From positions 200,392,847 to 200,456,846 of the forward strand of contig NC_089495.1 in the NCBI RefSeq assembly GCF_036850765.1: a stretch of 64,000 bases of DNA, given 5' to 3'. Below, in pieces: positions 11,523 through 23,610 of the stretch (position 1 is its first letter; each line of letters begins with the position of its first letter). The notes beneath the pieces were generated by a model, which was not told where the DNA came from, did not search any database, and was given only the letters and a program-made list of their open reading frames with translations. The position numbers were made by a program, and so were the translations under genes. Source of the stretch: Saccopteryx bilineata. Lineage: Eukaryota > Chordata > Mammalia > Chiroptera > Emballonuridae.

Positions 11523-12045
11523 TTACATACAACAAAAGGAATAAACCGGCAATGGCTATCAGAATTTAAAACGCACATACCCTTTGACTCAGCAATCCTG
11601 CTTTGCGGAATGCCCTTGTCCGTGTGCAAAGATGCTGAACAGAATGTTTGTTGAGGCATTGTTTGCATTAACAAAAGACCGAAAACAACCTAAAGGTCCA
11701 TCCCCACAGGCCTGGCTAATTCAGTGCCTCAACAAACGTGTAGTGGGCCCTGTCACCTTTAAAAAGGAAGAACTAGTTCTCTGTGTCTATCTCCAAGATA
11801 CATTGTTAAAGGAAAAGGCGAGGAACTACAGAACTGTTTATGGGGAATGGGGGTACTTTACATGTGGAATTTCTCTCAAAGAACAACCAGAACCCCTTAA
11901 AGATCCTATTACTAGGAAGGGTAACAGGATGAGCGATGAGAAATCTTCTCACGTTACACCATTTATATACATTTTTATCCATGTACACGTATAACTGACA
12001 AAATTGCTTCGTATTAAATATACGCATTGTGTGAGTCTAAAATTC
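11523..12045 (+). repeat. L1 3'-end fragment (old L1M type)
   Basis: Phrases such as CCTTTGACTCAGCAATCC, TTTGTTGAGGCATTGTTTGC, CGAAAACAACCTAAAGGTCC and TACAGAACTGTTTATG follow the order of an L1 3' region. Heavily decayed. Confidence 0.65.
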
Positions 12046-12844
12046 TGTGGTAAACACATTTTGATGTTGGGAGCCTAATATCATCTGGGCCCTTCACCTG
12101 TGCCTTGCTTTTTTTCAAAAGGGACCTGAGCTGGGGAGAGGGGAGCATTGCTTAATCCAAATAAACAAAGAGGATGCCCTGCAGGGGCTGGGTTGTGTGC
12201 TGTGCAGGCAGCCACATCCCCTGGCCCGTGTGTGCATGCAGGGAGATGATCTTCCATTCGTGCCCTAGCTCACCTGAGCCCCCGCAGAACCCTGAGCGAA
12301 GCAGGGTGTGCCCCAGAGGCTTCCCTGACTGCCCCGGCAGAATTCAGGGGTCCCACTACGTGCCCTCTGTCCCATCCCCCGCCACAGCGCTGCCTGCCTG
12401 GGGCTCACAGCTTCTCCCCCACAGCAGGGTCGCGCTCCTACCTGCATCTTCAGCACCTTGGACAGGGTCGTGGCTGGCGTGCGCCTTCCTCGTGTTACCA
12501 TGGTTGAGCTCTCATGGATGGACTCAGAGGTATCAGCAGGTCAAGGGGCAAAGATAGGATTTGCACCTAGGATAGGTTCTGACGACCAGCGACATCAGCA
12601 GGATTTGGAGAACAGGCTCTAAACTACGCAGGCTGGAAACTTCAATAGGCATTCTCCCCCCCCCCGCCCCCCCAGGGTTTCTGTGGGCCAGGCCCAGAGA
12701 CAAGGACCTAAGTGGTGCCTGTGAGGGAGGAGCTGGGCTCCGAGGAGAGCTAAGCAAGACGAGCCATCACGAGAAGGCTGCAGCAGAACCTGTCCTGGCA
12801 GGAGGTCGGGAGCAGCCCTGAAGAGAGCACAGCCCCAGGAGACG

Positions 12845-13020
12845 ACAGCCCAGGTTTGAATCCTGACCCCGCCGCCTGGGGCGAGTCTCTCTCTTCATCG
12901 CTCCGAGACTTGGTGAACTGGGAATAAAAATCATTTCTCCCTGAAAGCGTGGTGAGAATTAGACTGATAAAGCGCCAGTCGCAGGGCCTGGCCCCTGGGC
13001 ACTGCTCTGTAAGGAGTTGG
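12845..13020 (+). repeat. MIR fragment
   Basis: GGTTTGAATCCTGACCCCGC, CGAGACTTGGTGAACTGGG, GTGAGAATTAGACTGATAAAG and GCGCCAGTCGCAGGGCCTGG follow MIR order on the plus strand. Confidence 0.6.
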
Positions 13021-14980
13021 TCCTCGCACTGAAGATGACAATACCTTAGAGGTATACATGGCAGCACAGAGGCTGAACTGCAAGGAAGTTAAGAGGCTTC
13101 ATGGAGGAGAAGCCATCCAAGCCAGCTGTGCAGCATTTGCTCATTAGACACTGAGGGAAGGGCCCCTCTGGGCAGAGGGCAGGTACCGGGGCTCACAGGA
13201 CACGTTCAAGGTGCTGGTCACCTAGCGGGAGGTGGGAACCGCTGAAGAGAAGGACAAGGCGTCAGGGAGGGAGGCTGGCCTGGTCAGTGCCCCAAAGGTG
13301 GCCCGGGGGGCTCTGCTTGCAGGAGGCACCCCACAGACGCCTGAGGAATGGGGTGGCAGCACTGCCCTGGGAAGCTGTTCACTGCCAGGCCCCACCTTCC
13401 ACCTTTCCTGTGGCCTGTGGCTGGGATAGCACAGTCCTGTCCCCTCCCCGTCCCCCGAGGCGAAGTGCACGGTCTCTGAAGGCAGACTGCCCTGTCCTCT
13501 GCCACACTTACCAGCCGTGTGACCTTGCCGAGTCAGTTTCCAGATCCGTCAAGTGGGGATAATAATAGTAGCTCGTCCCTGTGGACTTCCTCGAGGATGC
13601 AGTGGTTTAATGCAGGGAAACAACGCTCTGAGCACGGAGGCTGGGAGGTAGTGAGCGCCCCGGCGAAGGTGGCTGTCTCGTTCCTGCAGAGCAGTGGGTC
13701 CCTGGGAACAGGAGGAGGAGTAAGACACCGCCCCTCCCCCCAGGGAGCGCAGACCACGGAGAGCAACCCTCTCTGTCTCAAGGATCAGAGACGGCTTCCT
13801 GGAGGAGGCTGCTCAGCGTGGGGAGAAATGAACCCTGGGCAAGTGCCTCTTCACGTGAAGCCTCAGTTTCTCCATCGCAAATACAGATAATAAAGGCTGC
13901 CTGGTTCGGTCTTGCTCTTTGGGTTGAATGAGCTAAGGCAAGGCCAGGGTGAGCCCAACGTGGCCTTCGAGCACCGTCTAAACATGGGCTGTGTAGAAGG
14001 AGAGAGGAACCTGTTTGTTAACCAAACCAGTAGAGTTCAAGACGGTGGTCAGATTACTGGTGGGACTGCCAGGTAGCAACATCCTCAAGTTAGACCCACT
14101 AGCGGAAGGATGACACCAAGGCATGAGCGGACACTCCTGGCCATACAGCTCCCTCCAGTCTTCACAGCCAGCCAGGAAACTGGATATTGTGCCCATGGCC
14201 CAGGGACGGAAGGAGCTCGGAGAGCTGAGGAGGCAGGTTCTGAAGGTCCTGCTTTGAGGGTGGACCAGGGCCCGAGCTTAGGACAGTCTCAGCTCGTGAG
14301 CTCAGGCTTTGCTGACTTCCGGCAAATCTGTACAAAAGAGGGGGTGAAACCCTTGAATTTACAAACGCTAGTGTGGGAGGCCAGACTTCCCAGAGAAACA
14401 TTTTCATTTACTAATGGATTTAATGAGTGCAGAACTTCCTGTTTTAAACAAACAAGTGATTAGCATTGACTACAGACGTGAAAATGGATCCTAATGAATT
14501 GCTAATTAGCCTCCCCCTCCTGGGGTCTTTAGCTAGGAAATTCCCTCTCTGGCTACTGGGAGTCTTAGTCAATGTGACTGGGAATTCCTTCATTCATTTA
14601 TCCATCCATTCACCTACACATGCATTTCTTGAGGACCTACTATGTGTTCCTGTGAATAAGTCAAGCAAGTTCCCTTCCTCAGTCTCATGGGGGAGACGGG
14701 GTTAATCAACTAACTTCACAAGCCTGGTGACGCACTTACAGGACAGGGAGCTGGGACCTATAGCAGCAGAATTTGATTGTGTACCTCCGTGGGGCTGTGC
14801 TGTTCCTCAGAGAAGGACACCTAGTGGAAGGGATGTTTGAGTATTACTTAACTAAATAAAATGAGATGGGAATGAGAAAAGAGTGTTTCAGACACAGAAC
14901 AGTATGTGCAAAGATCCTGCGGTGGGAGGGAGCAGGGTGAGTCTGAGGAAAAGGAAGAAACAGTGTAAGAGGTATGTAAG

Positions 14981-14981
<1 letters not shown>

Positions 14982-15056
<75 letters not shown>
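14982..15056 (+). repeat. Compound microsatellite (GT)n(GA)n
   Basis: About 29 bases of GT repeat pass directly into about 45 bases of GA repeat. Long open frames over it on the minus strand are artefacts. Confidence 0.97.
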
Positions 15057-15755
15057 TGAGGCTGAGGGTTAAAGATGTTGGTCTTGCTCTTTTGTAGCAG
15101 ATGATGCCAGCCCATATCCCTCTTCTTAGCTCCTCAGTGTGCTCTAGCCAACTTCCAGGCACCTCCTGTTTGCATCTCTTTGCCTGAGGACTTTCTCCAT
15201 GTTGGGAAGGCCTTCTGTCTCCATACTTGGAAGGCCAGAAGTCCTGGCAAAATTAAGGCCTGGGGAGCAGCCCTCCGCCAATGACTGATGAATGCTGATC
15301 TATAGAAGCCCCCTCCCCCAGCCCCGGGCAGGAGGGCCGAGCTGCGTGCTCCACACCGGCCCCCAGAGTCCCGTGGACGTTCCGTGCTCCCCTGCCTGAC
15401 CGTGGACACCCACCGTCTCACTTCCCCGCTTCCCTGTAGGTCCTTCCAGGGATCACCCTCCAGGTAAACCACTTGCCCTGCGATCTCTGGCCCAGCATTT
15501 GCTTTCTGGAGGAACCCATGCACAGACATCCTTTCAACAAGACACAGACGCGCTTCCAGCCCCCTCCGCACCCTGGGTGCCCTGGCTCGAACCCTTTCCT
15601 CTCTCTCATCTGTTACCCTTGCGAAGTGTGGGATGCACGGGCCATGGTGGCCCGGGGCTGGGCTCTGCCTGGCACAGTGTAAACCAACCCCATCGCCTGC
15701 CTCGCTCTTGGTACTTGGCCTCTGTTGATACGACCTGAGATGTTTTCCTCTGGGG

Positions 15756-15948
15756 CAGTGCTGTCCAATAGCATTTTCTTCAGTGATGGACATATTCTGT
15801 ATCTGCACTATCTAACACGGCAGCCTCTAGCCGCAGGTGTCTACTGAGCACTTGAAATGTGCGGCTCGTAGAACTGGGGAAGTGAGTATTTTATTTGATT
15901 AACTTAAACTGACACACGTGGCCAGTGGCTACTGTATCGGACACACAG
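15756..15948 (+). repeat. Old hAT-Charlie-like element (193 bp)
   Basis: Starts CAGTGCTGTCCAATAGCA, contains GAGCACTTGAAATGTG and GTGGCCAGTGGCTACTGTA, and ends GGACACACAG. The flanks CTCTGGGG and CTCTGGGA agree at 7 of 8 positions as a decayed hAT target duplication. Confidence 0.65.
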
Positions 15949-16792
15949 CTCTGGGACACGCCCCATCCCTTCAGCTGCTAAGTTTCCTGGGGACCAAGCC
16001 TAATGGATGGTGGGAAGGGCAGCTGAGTGGACCCAGCGGTTTGCACCAGCTCAGCCATGGCGCCCACCAGAGTCTCCTCAGGTAGATCACCCAGAAGGCA
16101 GCCACGTGGTCAGCAGTGTGGCTGGTCTACAGGGCCCATCTGTAGCTCCCCCTTCTTTGAATGTATTATCCTTCAGCTGTTCCCCACCTTGCAGCTGGAG
16201 CACACAGCCTTGAGGGAGGGGCTGGATGGGAGGCCGATGTGGGCGGTGCTAAGGGATACAGTGGTGTTTTTGGAGGAAGTGGGTTGAAAGGTTCTCCCTG
16301 GAGCTGAAGAATAAACATGCTTTCCAAATAATACAGTATGTTGAGCTCAAAGTGCCTAGAGTTTGAGACAAAGTCAGGCTAAGGGTAGGGCCACTAGAAG
16401 TGATCCACTATTTCTCCTTCTCTTCTTGTGAGTAAAAGAATCCTGGCATTTATCTAGCTACACAGCTGGTCAGAATAAAAGCCACCTTTTCCTGTCTACC
16501 TTGCAGCTACATGAGGCCACAGGACCAAGTTCTGGCTCATGACAGATAAGCAGAAATGATCTGCAACGTCAAGCATGTATCCTTCAAGGGAGGGCGTGTG
16601 CTCTTCTCCCCCTCTGCTCCTTCCTGCTGGCTGAAAGGCAGGCCCCATGCTGGGAGGTGGAGTGGCCATCTTGGGCTGCAAAGCATCCTGGCTGAAGGAG
16701 TGGTTGATTTCATAGTAATGGTGTAGGGATGCCAATTAGTCTCAAACAAGGGTCTTGTGAAATTTAGGAAAAGAGAAAACAGAGCTAAAAAA

Positions 16793-16814
16793 TATATATA
16801 TATATATATATATA
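16793..16814. repeat. (TA)n microsatellite
   Basis: Uninterrupted alternating TA over about 22 bases. Confidence 0.95.
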
Positions 16815-17124
16815 ACTTGCTTTGGTTTAACTAAAATGCAATAGATCCACACCTTGACCCAATCCTTATAAGCTGTTAATGTTTGTCAGAGAGAAATCTT
16901 TATTCATTGATTCTTTTATTGAGTGTGTGCCACGAGCCGAGACCTGTGCTAGGCACTGGGGATGCAGGTGTAAGCCGGACACTTACAGTCTGTGCCCTCA
17001 CAGAGCCTTCATTACCAATCCTGGCGTTTTTCAGCTCAGCGTACATTTCAAAGTGTTTTTACAGTCAAGATGGCTTTTAACTGAGTTCATGCTTTAAAAA
17101 AAATAAAAAACCCTGCTCCTCGAC

Positions 17125-17705
17125 TAGAACTCTTATATATATTGCAGATGAGAATGCAAAAATGGTCCGGCCACTTTGTAAAACAGTTTGGAAGTTTCTT
17201 ACAATGTTAAATATATACTTACTGTACTGCCCAGGAATCCCACTTGCAGATATTTATCCAAGAGAAATGAAACTGTGTCCACACAAAGACTTGTAGGTGA
17301 ATGTTCAAGGAAGATTTATATACAGCTGCCTCAAATTAGAAACAACTCAAATGTTTATCAACAGAAGAACAGATACATTGTGAGGCATTCGCACAATAAA
17401 ATACTACTCAACGGTAAAAAGGAATGAAGTATTGGCATACACAACACGGACAAATCTCAGAATCACTGTGCTTAATGTAAGAAGCCAAACACGAAAGAGT
17501 ATACACTGTCTGATTCGATTTATATGAAATTCTGGGAAAGGGAAAACTAATCTACCGAAAGCAGATCAGCGGTTGCATGGGGCTGGAGTTTGGGGAAGGG
17601 GCCGGAGAACCAAGCCGCACAAGGGAAGTTGGGAAGCTGATTTCAGTTTTTTTTTTTCCTTGATTGCAATGGTGATCACTATGTATTTCTCAAAATTAAT
17701 TGGAT
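17125..17705 (+). repeat. L1 3'-end fragment (old L1M type)
   Basis: CACTTTGTAAAACAGTTTGG, CCCAGGAATCCCACTTGCAG, TTAGAAACAACTCAAATG, CAATAAAATACTACTCAACG and CGGACAAATCTCAGAATCAC form the collinear L1 3' signature. Confidence 0.8.
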
Positions 17706-18135
17706 TAAAATTGGTGCTTTTATAGAAAGCACTCAGTAAAACTGATAGAAGAATTTATATCAGATTGCCATGACTCACTGGGAAAAAGTAACTTTTGTTT
17801 ATATACTGCAATAATAGGTAAATGATATATATTTTTAAATCCATAAAATTACACAGATACACTCACAAATATGACAGACTTCTCTTTGGAATAGAAAGGG
17901 AACAGAAGCACAAATTAAAGGGAGGCTGACGTCACAGACTCGCCAGACTCTGGGTCTGGAAAGAGACAGAAGTGACCAAGATTTCAAGTCCTGCAGAGTC
18001 GATGGGGACCGAGAGGGTTCTTTGAGAACTAGAGGTGTCGTGAAGGCTCCCTGCTTGCAACTATAACTTAGGTGACGGAAGCCGATGCAGGTCTGGCAAT
18101 TGGGACCTGAATCAAGCCACTTTGTCTCATTAACT

Positions 18136-18352
18136 CAGCGGTCGGCAAACTGCGGCTCGCAAGCCACAGGCGGCTCTTTGGCCCCTTGAGTGTGGCTCTT
18201 CCACAAAATACCACATGCAGGCGCTACCTCGATAAGGAATGTACCTACCTATATATACATAGTTTAAGTTTTAAAAAATTGGCACTCAAAAGAGTTCAAT
18301 CGTTGTACTGTTAATATTTGGCTCTGTTGACTAATGAGCTTGCCGACCACCG
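18136..18352 (+). mobile_element. Non-autonomous hAT-type element (217 bp)
   Basis: Terminal inverted repeats CAGCGGTCGGCAAACT and AGCTTGCCGACCACCG enclose an AT-rich interior with no ORF. I could not make out a clean 8-bp target duplication. Confidence 0.65.
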
Positions 18353-18773
18353 TGACTGCATCTGTGACATCTCTGATATCACCAAAAACTGGGAATCCTG
18401 AGCTGCCAATAGGAAGCCTGGTTTGGGACTTTAGGGTCCTGAGGGTCTGGGTTCAGACAAGTGCAAAGAGAGAAAGCGGACAGAAAAACTCCTCTTCAAC
18501 GTCATCCTGCAATCCAAAATCCTAAGCCCCTGAAGAAAACCGACACTAAGAGAGACAGCCAAGAACTCAACTCTTGAACAGCTTGATCCACCTATGATAA
18601 GTGCAAATAATAGAGAAATCTGGAAATGACTTTAGAATGAGTTTAAGACCCTAACAAAAATAAAGGAAGAAAATAATTGTAAAAGGAAGACAGTCATGAA
18701 ATAAAAATAAAATAGTAACTACTGATGTGAAAATAAGCCAGTAGAAATCCTAAAAATAAAACGTATAATTTTT

Positions 18774-18971
18774 TTATTATTATTATTCATTTTAGAGAGT
18801 AGAGAGAGAGACAGAGGGAGAGAGAGAGGAGAGACAGAGAGAGAGAAGGGGGGAGGAGTTGGAAGCATCAACTCCCATATGTGCCTTGACCAGGCAAGCC
18901 CAGGGTTTTGAACCCGCGACCTCAGCATTTCCAGGTCGACGCTTTATCCACTGCGCCACCACAGGTCAGGC
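18774..18971 (-). mobile_element. tRNA-derived bat SINE (short Ves/Rhin-type), reverse
   Basis: Reading the minus strand gives GCCTGACCTGTGGTGGCGCAG, GGTCGCGGGTTCAAAACCC, AAGGCACATATGGGAGTTG and a GA/CT-rich tail. A perfect 16-bp target duplication AAAACGTATAATTTTT lies at 18758-18773 and 18972-18987, so this is a recent insertion. Confidence 0.95.
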
Positions 18972-19492
18972 AAAACGTATAATTTTTAAAGTGAATTCAA
19001 ATAGGATAAACTCTAAGTCAGACATAGTTGAAGAGATAATTAGTGAATTGAAAGATATTCCTGAGTAATTCACCCAGAAAGCAGCACAAGGAGATAAATC
19101 GAAAATATGAAAGAGCAGTTAAGATATGGTGAACAGATTGAAAGATTGCAACATATATGCAACAGAAATTCCAGGACAGAATGAAGAATATAATGGGGAT
19201 ACAATACCCAGATGATGGCTGAGAATATTTCAGAACCAAAAAGAAAGTCCTGAGATGGGAAACGCTCTTCATGTGCAAAACAAGATGGTTAAAAATAAAT
19301 CTCAACCGGAAACATTGTAATGATACCACAGAATGTCAAACTAAAAAGAAACATCTCAAGAGCTACAAGAAAAGAAAATTGTCTACAAAGGAATGCCAAT
19401 TGAACTGACCGTAGATGTCTCGTCAAAAGCAATGCATGACAGAGACAGAGAAGTAATACTCTGAACATGCGAAGGGAAAGTTACACTCATGT

Positions 19493-19877
19493 GCCCTGGC
19501 CAGTTGGCTCAGTGGTAGAGTGTCAGCCTGGCGTGCAGGAGTCCCAGGTTCAATTTCTGGCCAGAGCACACAGGAGAGGCGCCCATCTGCTTCTCCACCC
19601 CTCCCCCTCTCCTTGCTCTCTGTCTCTCTCTTCCCCTCCTGCAGCCAAGGCTCCATTGGAGCAGAGTTGGCCCGGGCGCTGAGGATGGCTCTGTGGCCTC
19701 TGCCTCAGGTGCTAGAATGGCTTTGGTTGCAACAGAGCGGTGCCCCAGATGGGCAGAGCATCGCCCCCTGGTGGGCATGCTGGGTGGATCCCGGTCGGGC
19801 GCATGCAGGAGTCTGTCTGACTGCCTCCGTTTCCAACTTCAGAAAAATACAAAAACAAAACAAAACAAAACAAAAAG
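19493..19877 (+). mobile_element. tRNA-derived bat SINE (GGTAGAG type) with CTCF-like core
   Basis: Starts CCCTGGCCAGTTGGCTCAG, with B box GGTTCAATTTC, then GCGCCCATCTGCTTCTCC, CAGCCAAGGCTCCATTGGAG, CGCCCCCTGGTGGGCATG and GACTGCCTCCGTTTCCAAC, ending in (AAAAC)n. The CGCCCCCTGGTGG segment (around 19764-19776) is a CTCF core on the minus strand. An imperfect flanking duplication (GTTACACTCA and GGTACACTCA) is present. Confidence 0.9.
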
Positions 19878-20463
19878 GTACACTCAACCTACCTTAATAC
19901 ACAGCTAGATGAACAGTGAAAGGGGGACACAAATTACAGACATTTTCAGACTTTCATAGATTAAGAGAGTTTACCACCCATACCTTCACTGAAAGGATTA
20001 CTAAAGCATGTGCTTCAGCAAAAGGGAAAGTGAAAGAAGAAAAACACTGAAGTACAGAAGTTGGCTGAATATGTTGGTAAATCTAATTAATTTCTATCTA
20101 TATAAATATGAATATTTGTGATAAATAGTGGAACTAAAATTTTAGACAAGAGCAAGGAAGATAGGATAGGGCAGTTCAGTTGGTAGTTACATTATATTAA
20201 AGGGGTTGTCTTGTAAGGAGGAAAATAGAGATACTGAATAACTATATTGCTAGGAAAATATATAGTTAAGTACTTAAATGTTGAAAAACTACAAAGAAAC
20301 CACTAAAAGAAATGTCATTCACAGTCTTCAAATCAGCGGGGAAGAAAAGAGGTGAGGTGCTAAAGAACACTATCCATCAAAAGTCAAGAAAGAAAAAAGA
20401 ATTAAAGTAACCATATCAGCTTCCTCCACCCCAAAAAGAAGCCTCATGGTAATATAAAACATA

Positions 20464-20465
<2 letters not shown>

Positions 20466-20497
<32 letters not shown>
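20466..20497. repeat. (CA)n microsatellite
   Basis: Uninterrupted CA repeat of about 32 bases. Confidence 0.97.
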
Positions 20498-20498
<1 letters not shown>

Positions 20499-21439
20499 TA
20501 AGATGGCAGAAAATAAGTCCAAATAAATTAGTAATCACAATAAATATAAACGGCTTAAACTCGCCTGTTAAAGACATAAGATCTTCCTTAAAAATAAAAA
20601 TCCAGCCATAAGCTGTATATAAGAGATATACCTACCTAAGACAATGACACAGAAATGTTGCAGGTAGACAGAAAAAGATACCCCAGCTGAATACTAAAAC
20701 AAAATTGGTCTAACGATGTTAATATGAGGCAAAATAGAACATCATGCGAAAGCACCACTAGCGATAAACTAAGTCAATATATTTCATTATGATGAAACCA
20801 AAAATTGCACCAAGAAGGTGAAAACTCATGAATTTAAAACTTTCCCTAGCATTTGGATGGAGTCCTTTTGCAGCTCCACTGATTTAAGAATTGATCATTA
20901 ATCAAATTGAATGTTCGTGCAGGCCTAAACCCCTTAATGCGGGAAAGGATGAGGCATGAGGACAAAGGAAAATTAAAAAACAAGGTTGCTTTCTAAATTA
21001 TTAACCACAACTCTGTGGGCTAAATCAACACAACTGCAGTGAGAACAATAAAGGCCCAGCACACCCTCAATCACTGGGGGGACATTTGCATATTAAATCA
21101 GAACACTGAGAAGCTGTGTCCTAGAAAATGGCCTTTATTAAAATGTGCACGCAGTTTAGCATTTTTCAGATCCCAAACTCATGCCGGTCCAAATGCGACT
21201 CAGCAAGACTGACCTCCTTTTCTCTGGAGGTGAGAGGCCTGGCAGGGAAAGGGTGGAGTTTCAGGAGAAAGAGATATCGGAGGTCCAAGAAAGCTGGGAC
21301 ATTGGATAAACATCACATTTGATAACCTTGGAGACAAAAAAGAGAAATGAGCTGGATGAGGTGCAATTAGGTAAATTTGTCTTGGGCCCCAAAGGGCAGC
21401 TGATTAATAGACGCTGTTAAAGAGGTGGAGAGTTCTTAA

Positions 21440-21665
21440 TTATAGAGTTCTAAAACCCAGACTCAAACCCTAGGTCCCTCATTTATTTGCCAGCTAGGTG
21501 ACCTTGGGAAGTTGTTTTTTGGGTTTTTTTTTTCTTTTCTTTTCTTTATTTCTCTGGGCATCAGTCTCCTCAGAGATAGATAACTTCCCATTTCAAGGGT
21601 TGTTGTGAGAATGAAATGAGATAACTCATTAAAGCCCTTGGCACTATTAAGCCCTCAAGCAATAC
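21440..21665 (+). repeat. MIR fragment
   Basis: CCAGCTAGGTGACCTTGGG, then CATCAGTCTCCTC and GGGTTGTTGTGAGAATGAAA are consecutive MIR phrases; a T-rich stretch interrupts the centre. Confidence 0.65.
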
Positions 21666-21901
21666 TTTCCATTCTATATGCTCGGGGGAGAGGTGAGGAG
21701 CCATGGATGTGTACGTACAGGTTGTCAGAGTTTTTGGCAACACAGAGTTCAACAGTACGAAAAAGCAGTTTGTAATTGGGGCTGAAATAATTGGTGACGT
21801 TGAAGGAGGTGATAGTTCAACTCTGCTAAGCACACATCAAACCCCATCGTGAGCAGTGGTTTCATTCTGGGGAGCCATGTTTTTACATAGGGACCTAGAC
21901 C

Positions 21902-22453
21902 AATGCTTCTTAAACTGCAGTCCCCAAGACCACCAGCATCAGCATCACATAGGAATTAGTTAGAAATGCAAATTATTGGGACCCACTCCAGCCTCTACGT
22001 GAGACCTAGAAAAGTGTACTGCAACAAGTTAACGTTAACAAACATTATCTTTTTTTCTTTTTTACTTTTCCAAAGCTGGAAACGGGGAGGCAGTCAGACA
22101 GATTCCTGCATGTGCCTGACCGGGATCCACCTGGCACACCCACCAGGGGGCGATGCTCTGTCGCGACCAGAGCCACTCTAGCGCCTGGGGCAGAGGCCAA
22201 GGAGCCATCCCCAGCGCCTGGGCCATCTTTTTGCTCCAATGGAGCCTCGGCTGCAGGAGGGGAAGAGAGAGACAGAGAGGAAGGAGGGGGGGAGGGGTAG
22301 AGAAGCAGATGGGCGCTTCTCCTGTGTGCCCTGGCTGGGAATCGAGCCTAGGACTCCTGCACGCCAGGCTGACGCTCTACCACTGAGCCAACCAGCCAGG
22401 GCCAACAAACATTATCTTGATTCTGACGCACGCTCAAGTTTGAGACCCACTGA
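21902..22453 (+). repeat. MER5-like hAT element interrupted by a SINE
   Basis: The left part (AATGCTTCTTAAACTGCAGT, CATCAGCATCACATAGGAATT, TTAGAAATGCAAATT) runs to 22036. The right part (ACGCTCAAGTTTGAGACCCACTG) resumes after the SINE, at 22419-22453. This is the MER5 family plan. Confidence 0.7.
22052..22403 (-). mobile_element. tRNA-derived bat SINE (GGTAGAG type), reverse, with CTCF-like core
   Basis: The minus strand begins CCCTGGCTGGTTGGCTCAG. A perfect 15-bp target duplication AACAAACATTATCTT lies at 22037-22051 and 22404-22418. The plus strand contains CCCACCAGGGGGCGATG near 22139-22155, a strong CTCF-like core. It lies inside a MER5-like element. Confidence 0.93.
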
Positions 22454-23097
22454 TCTAGATAGACGTGCATGTTAGGGGAAGACAGAGGTCTCAGAACCAT
22501 GCCTTTTGAGTCCAACGAAGGACCCGAAAATGTTTGGCCTCAGGGAAAGAAGACTGGTTCAATCCAAGCCAGGGTCCGATGACAGAAGGAGCTGGCTCGT
22601 TTTTCCATGTCACCCCAGGGACAGTTAGGACAAAGCTTGGGGAACATCAGGGAACAAAACCAGCATAGTGGATTGGAGGAGGCGGTGCTCTTTGCTGCAG
22701 CTAAATGACAACTGACCCACCTGGCCTAAATCACAAGGGGTCGAGCGATTGACAAGAGGAGTCTAGAGGTGGAGAGGTTCCATATCTGGCCAATCCACCA
22801 GGTTGGCCACATCCTCAAAGACCCAGGCTCTTCCCGTCGGTCATTTCTGCATCTCAGTTGGCTCATCTGCTCCCCTCACGGTTGCCCAGTGGTGGGAGAG
22901 CTTCCCGGATCTCATGAAGAATGTATGTCTTTCTTCCTTGTCCCTCCTTTTAAGGAACCTGTCCCAGGAGGGGCTCCCCTCCCTCTCCAGCAGATGGCCC
23001 CTGCCATCTCATTGTGAATTCTGACAGCCCAGGTCACATGACATTTCCCAGGCTAGTCCCAGGCTGGGATAATGGAACTGCGGGCCTTGGCTTAGAG

Positions 23098-23610
23098 CAG
23101 GGCTCACCCACCGTGTCTGGGCCACGGACCCCTTTTTACAGTCTGGCCGAACCGCCGGCAGAGTGTTTTTAACGGCCTAACATAAAAGGACAGGATTACA
23201 AAAACAAACCAATTATACTGAAATATGATTTTCAAAATATATTGTGTAAAGTGTGATAGAGGAATAAACCTGCTTCCTTTATTAGCACGTTAAATAACAA
23301 AACTGCGCGGCGGATCTAATAACAGCCATCATTTTGAAATCGTGATGAGTGTAAACACCGTTCTGAGATACCTGGAATCACTGTGTTGTGGTGGGAAGAT
23401 GTCTGCGCTCTCTGTTGGTGACACCTCACCAGTGACCGCTAATGCGGTCTGTGGTCCCTTGCTTACATTCACAATAGAAGGAAATGCTAAATTTCACTGC
23501 AAACAAAGTATTAATAGTTCTTCCCCTCACGCACTGTTTGCAGGTTCCACGCATTTCATCCGTGACCCTCGGTTGGGGTGACCCGTGGACTCCTCGTTAA
23601 GAGCCTCAAC
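23098..23610 (+). repeat. Old hAT-like DNA transposon fossil
   Basis: Starts CAGGGCTCACCC with CCACGGACCCC, and ends CCCGTGGACTCC..GAGCCTCAAC, giving degenerate inverted ends. CTTAGA flanks both sides. The interior (AAATAACAAAACTG, GAAGGAAATGCTAAATTTCA) resembles an ancient mammalian MER-type element. Family not certain. Confidence 0.5.

Larger units (their letters stand above)
18560..20790 (+). repeat. LINE fragment, HAL1/L1-like, split by two SINEs
   Basis: A-rich plus strand with decayed coding-like stretches (AGAGCTACAAGAAAAGAAAA, AACAGTGAAAGGGGGACAC, GGATTACTAAAGCATGTGC, AAACAAAATTGGTC) interrupted at 18774-18971 and 19493-19877. Family and exact ends are uncertain. Confidence 0.45.

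Noticed and set aside
15134..15808. 224-residue minus-strand open frame
   Set aside because: It lies in intergenic sequence, has no recognisable domain, and its end overlaps the start of an old hAT-like element.
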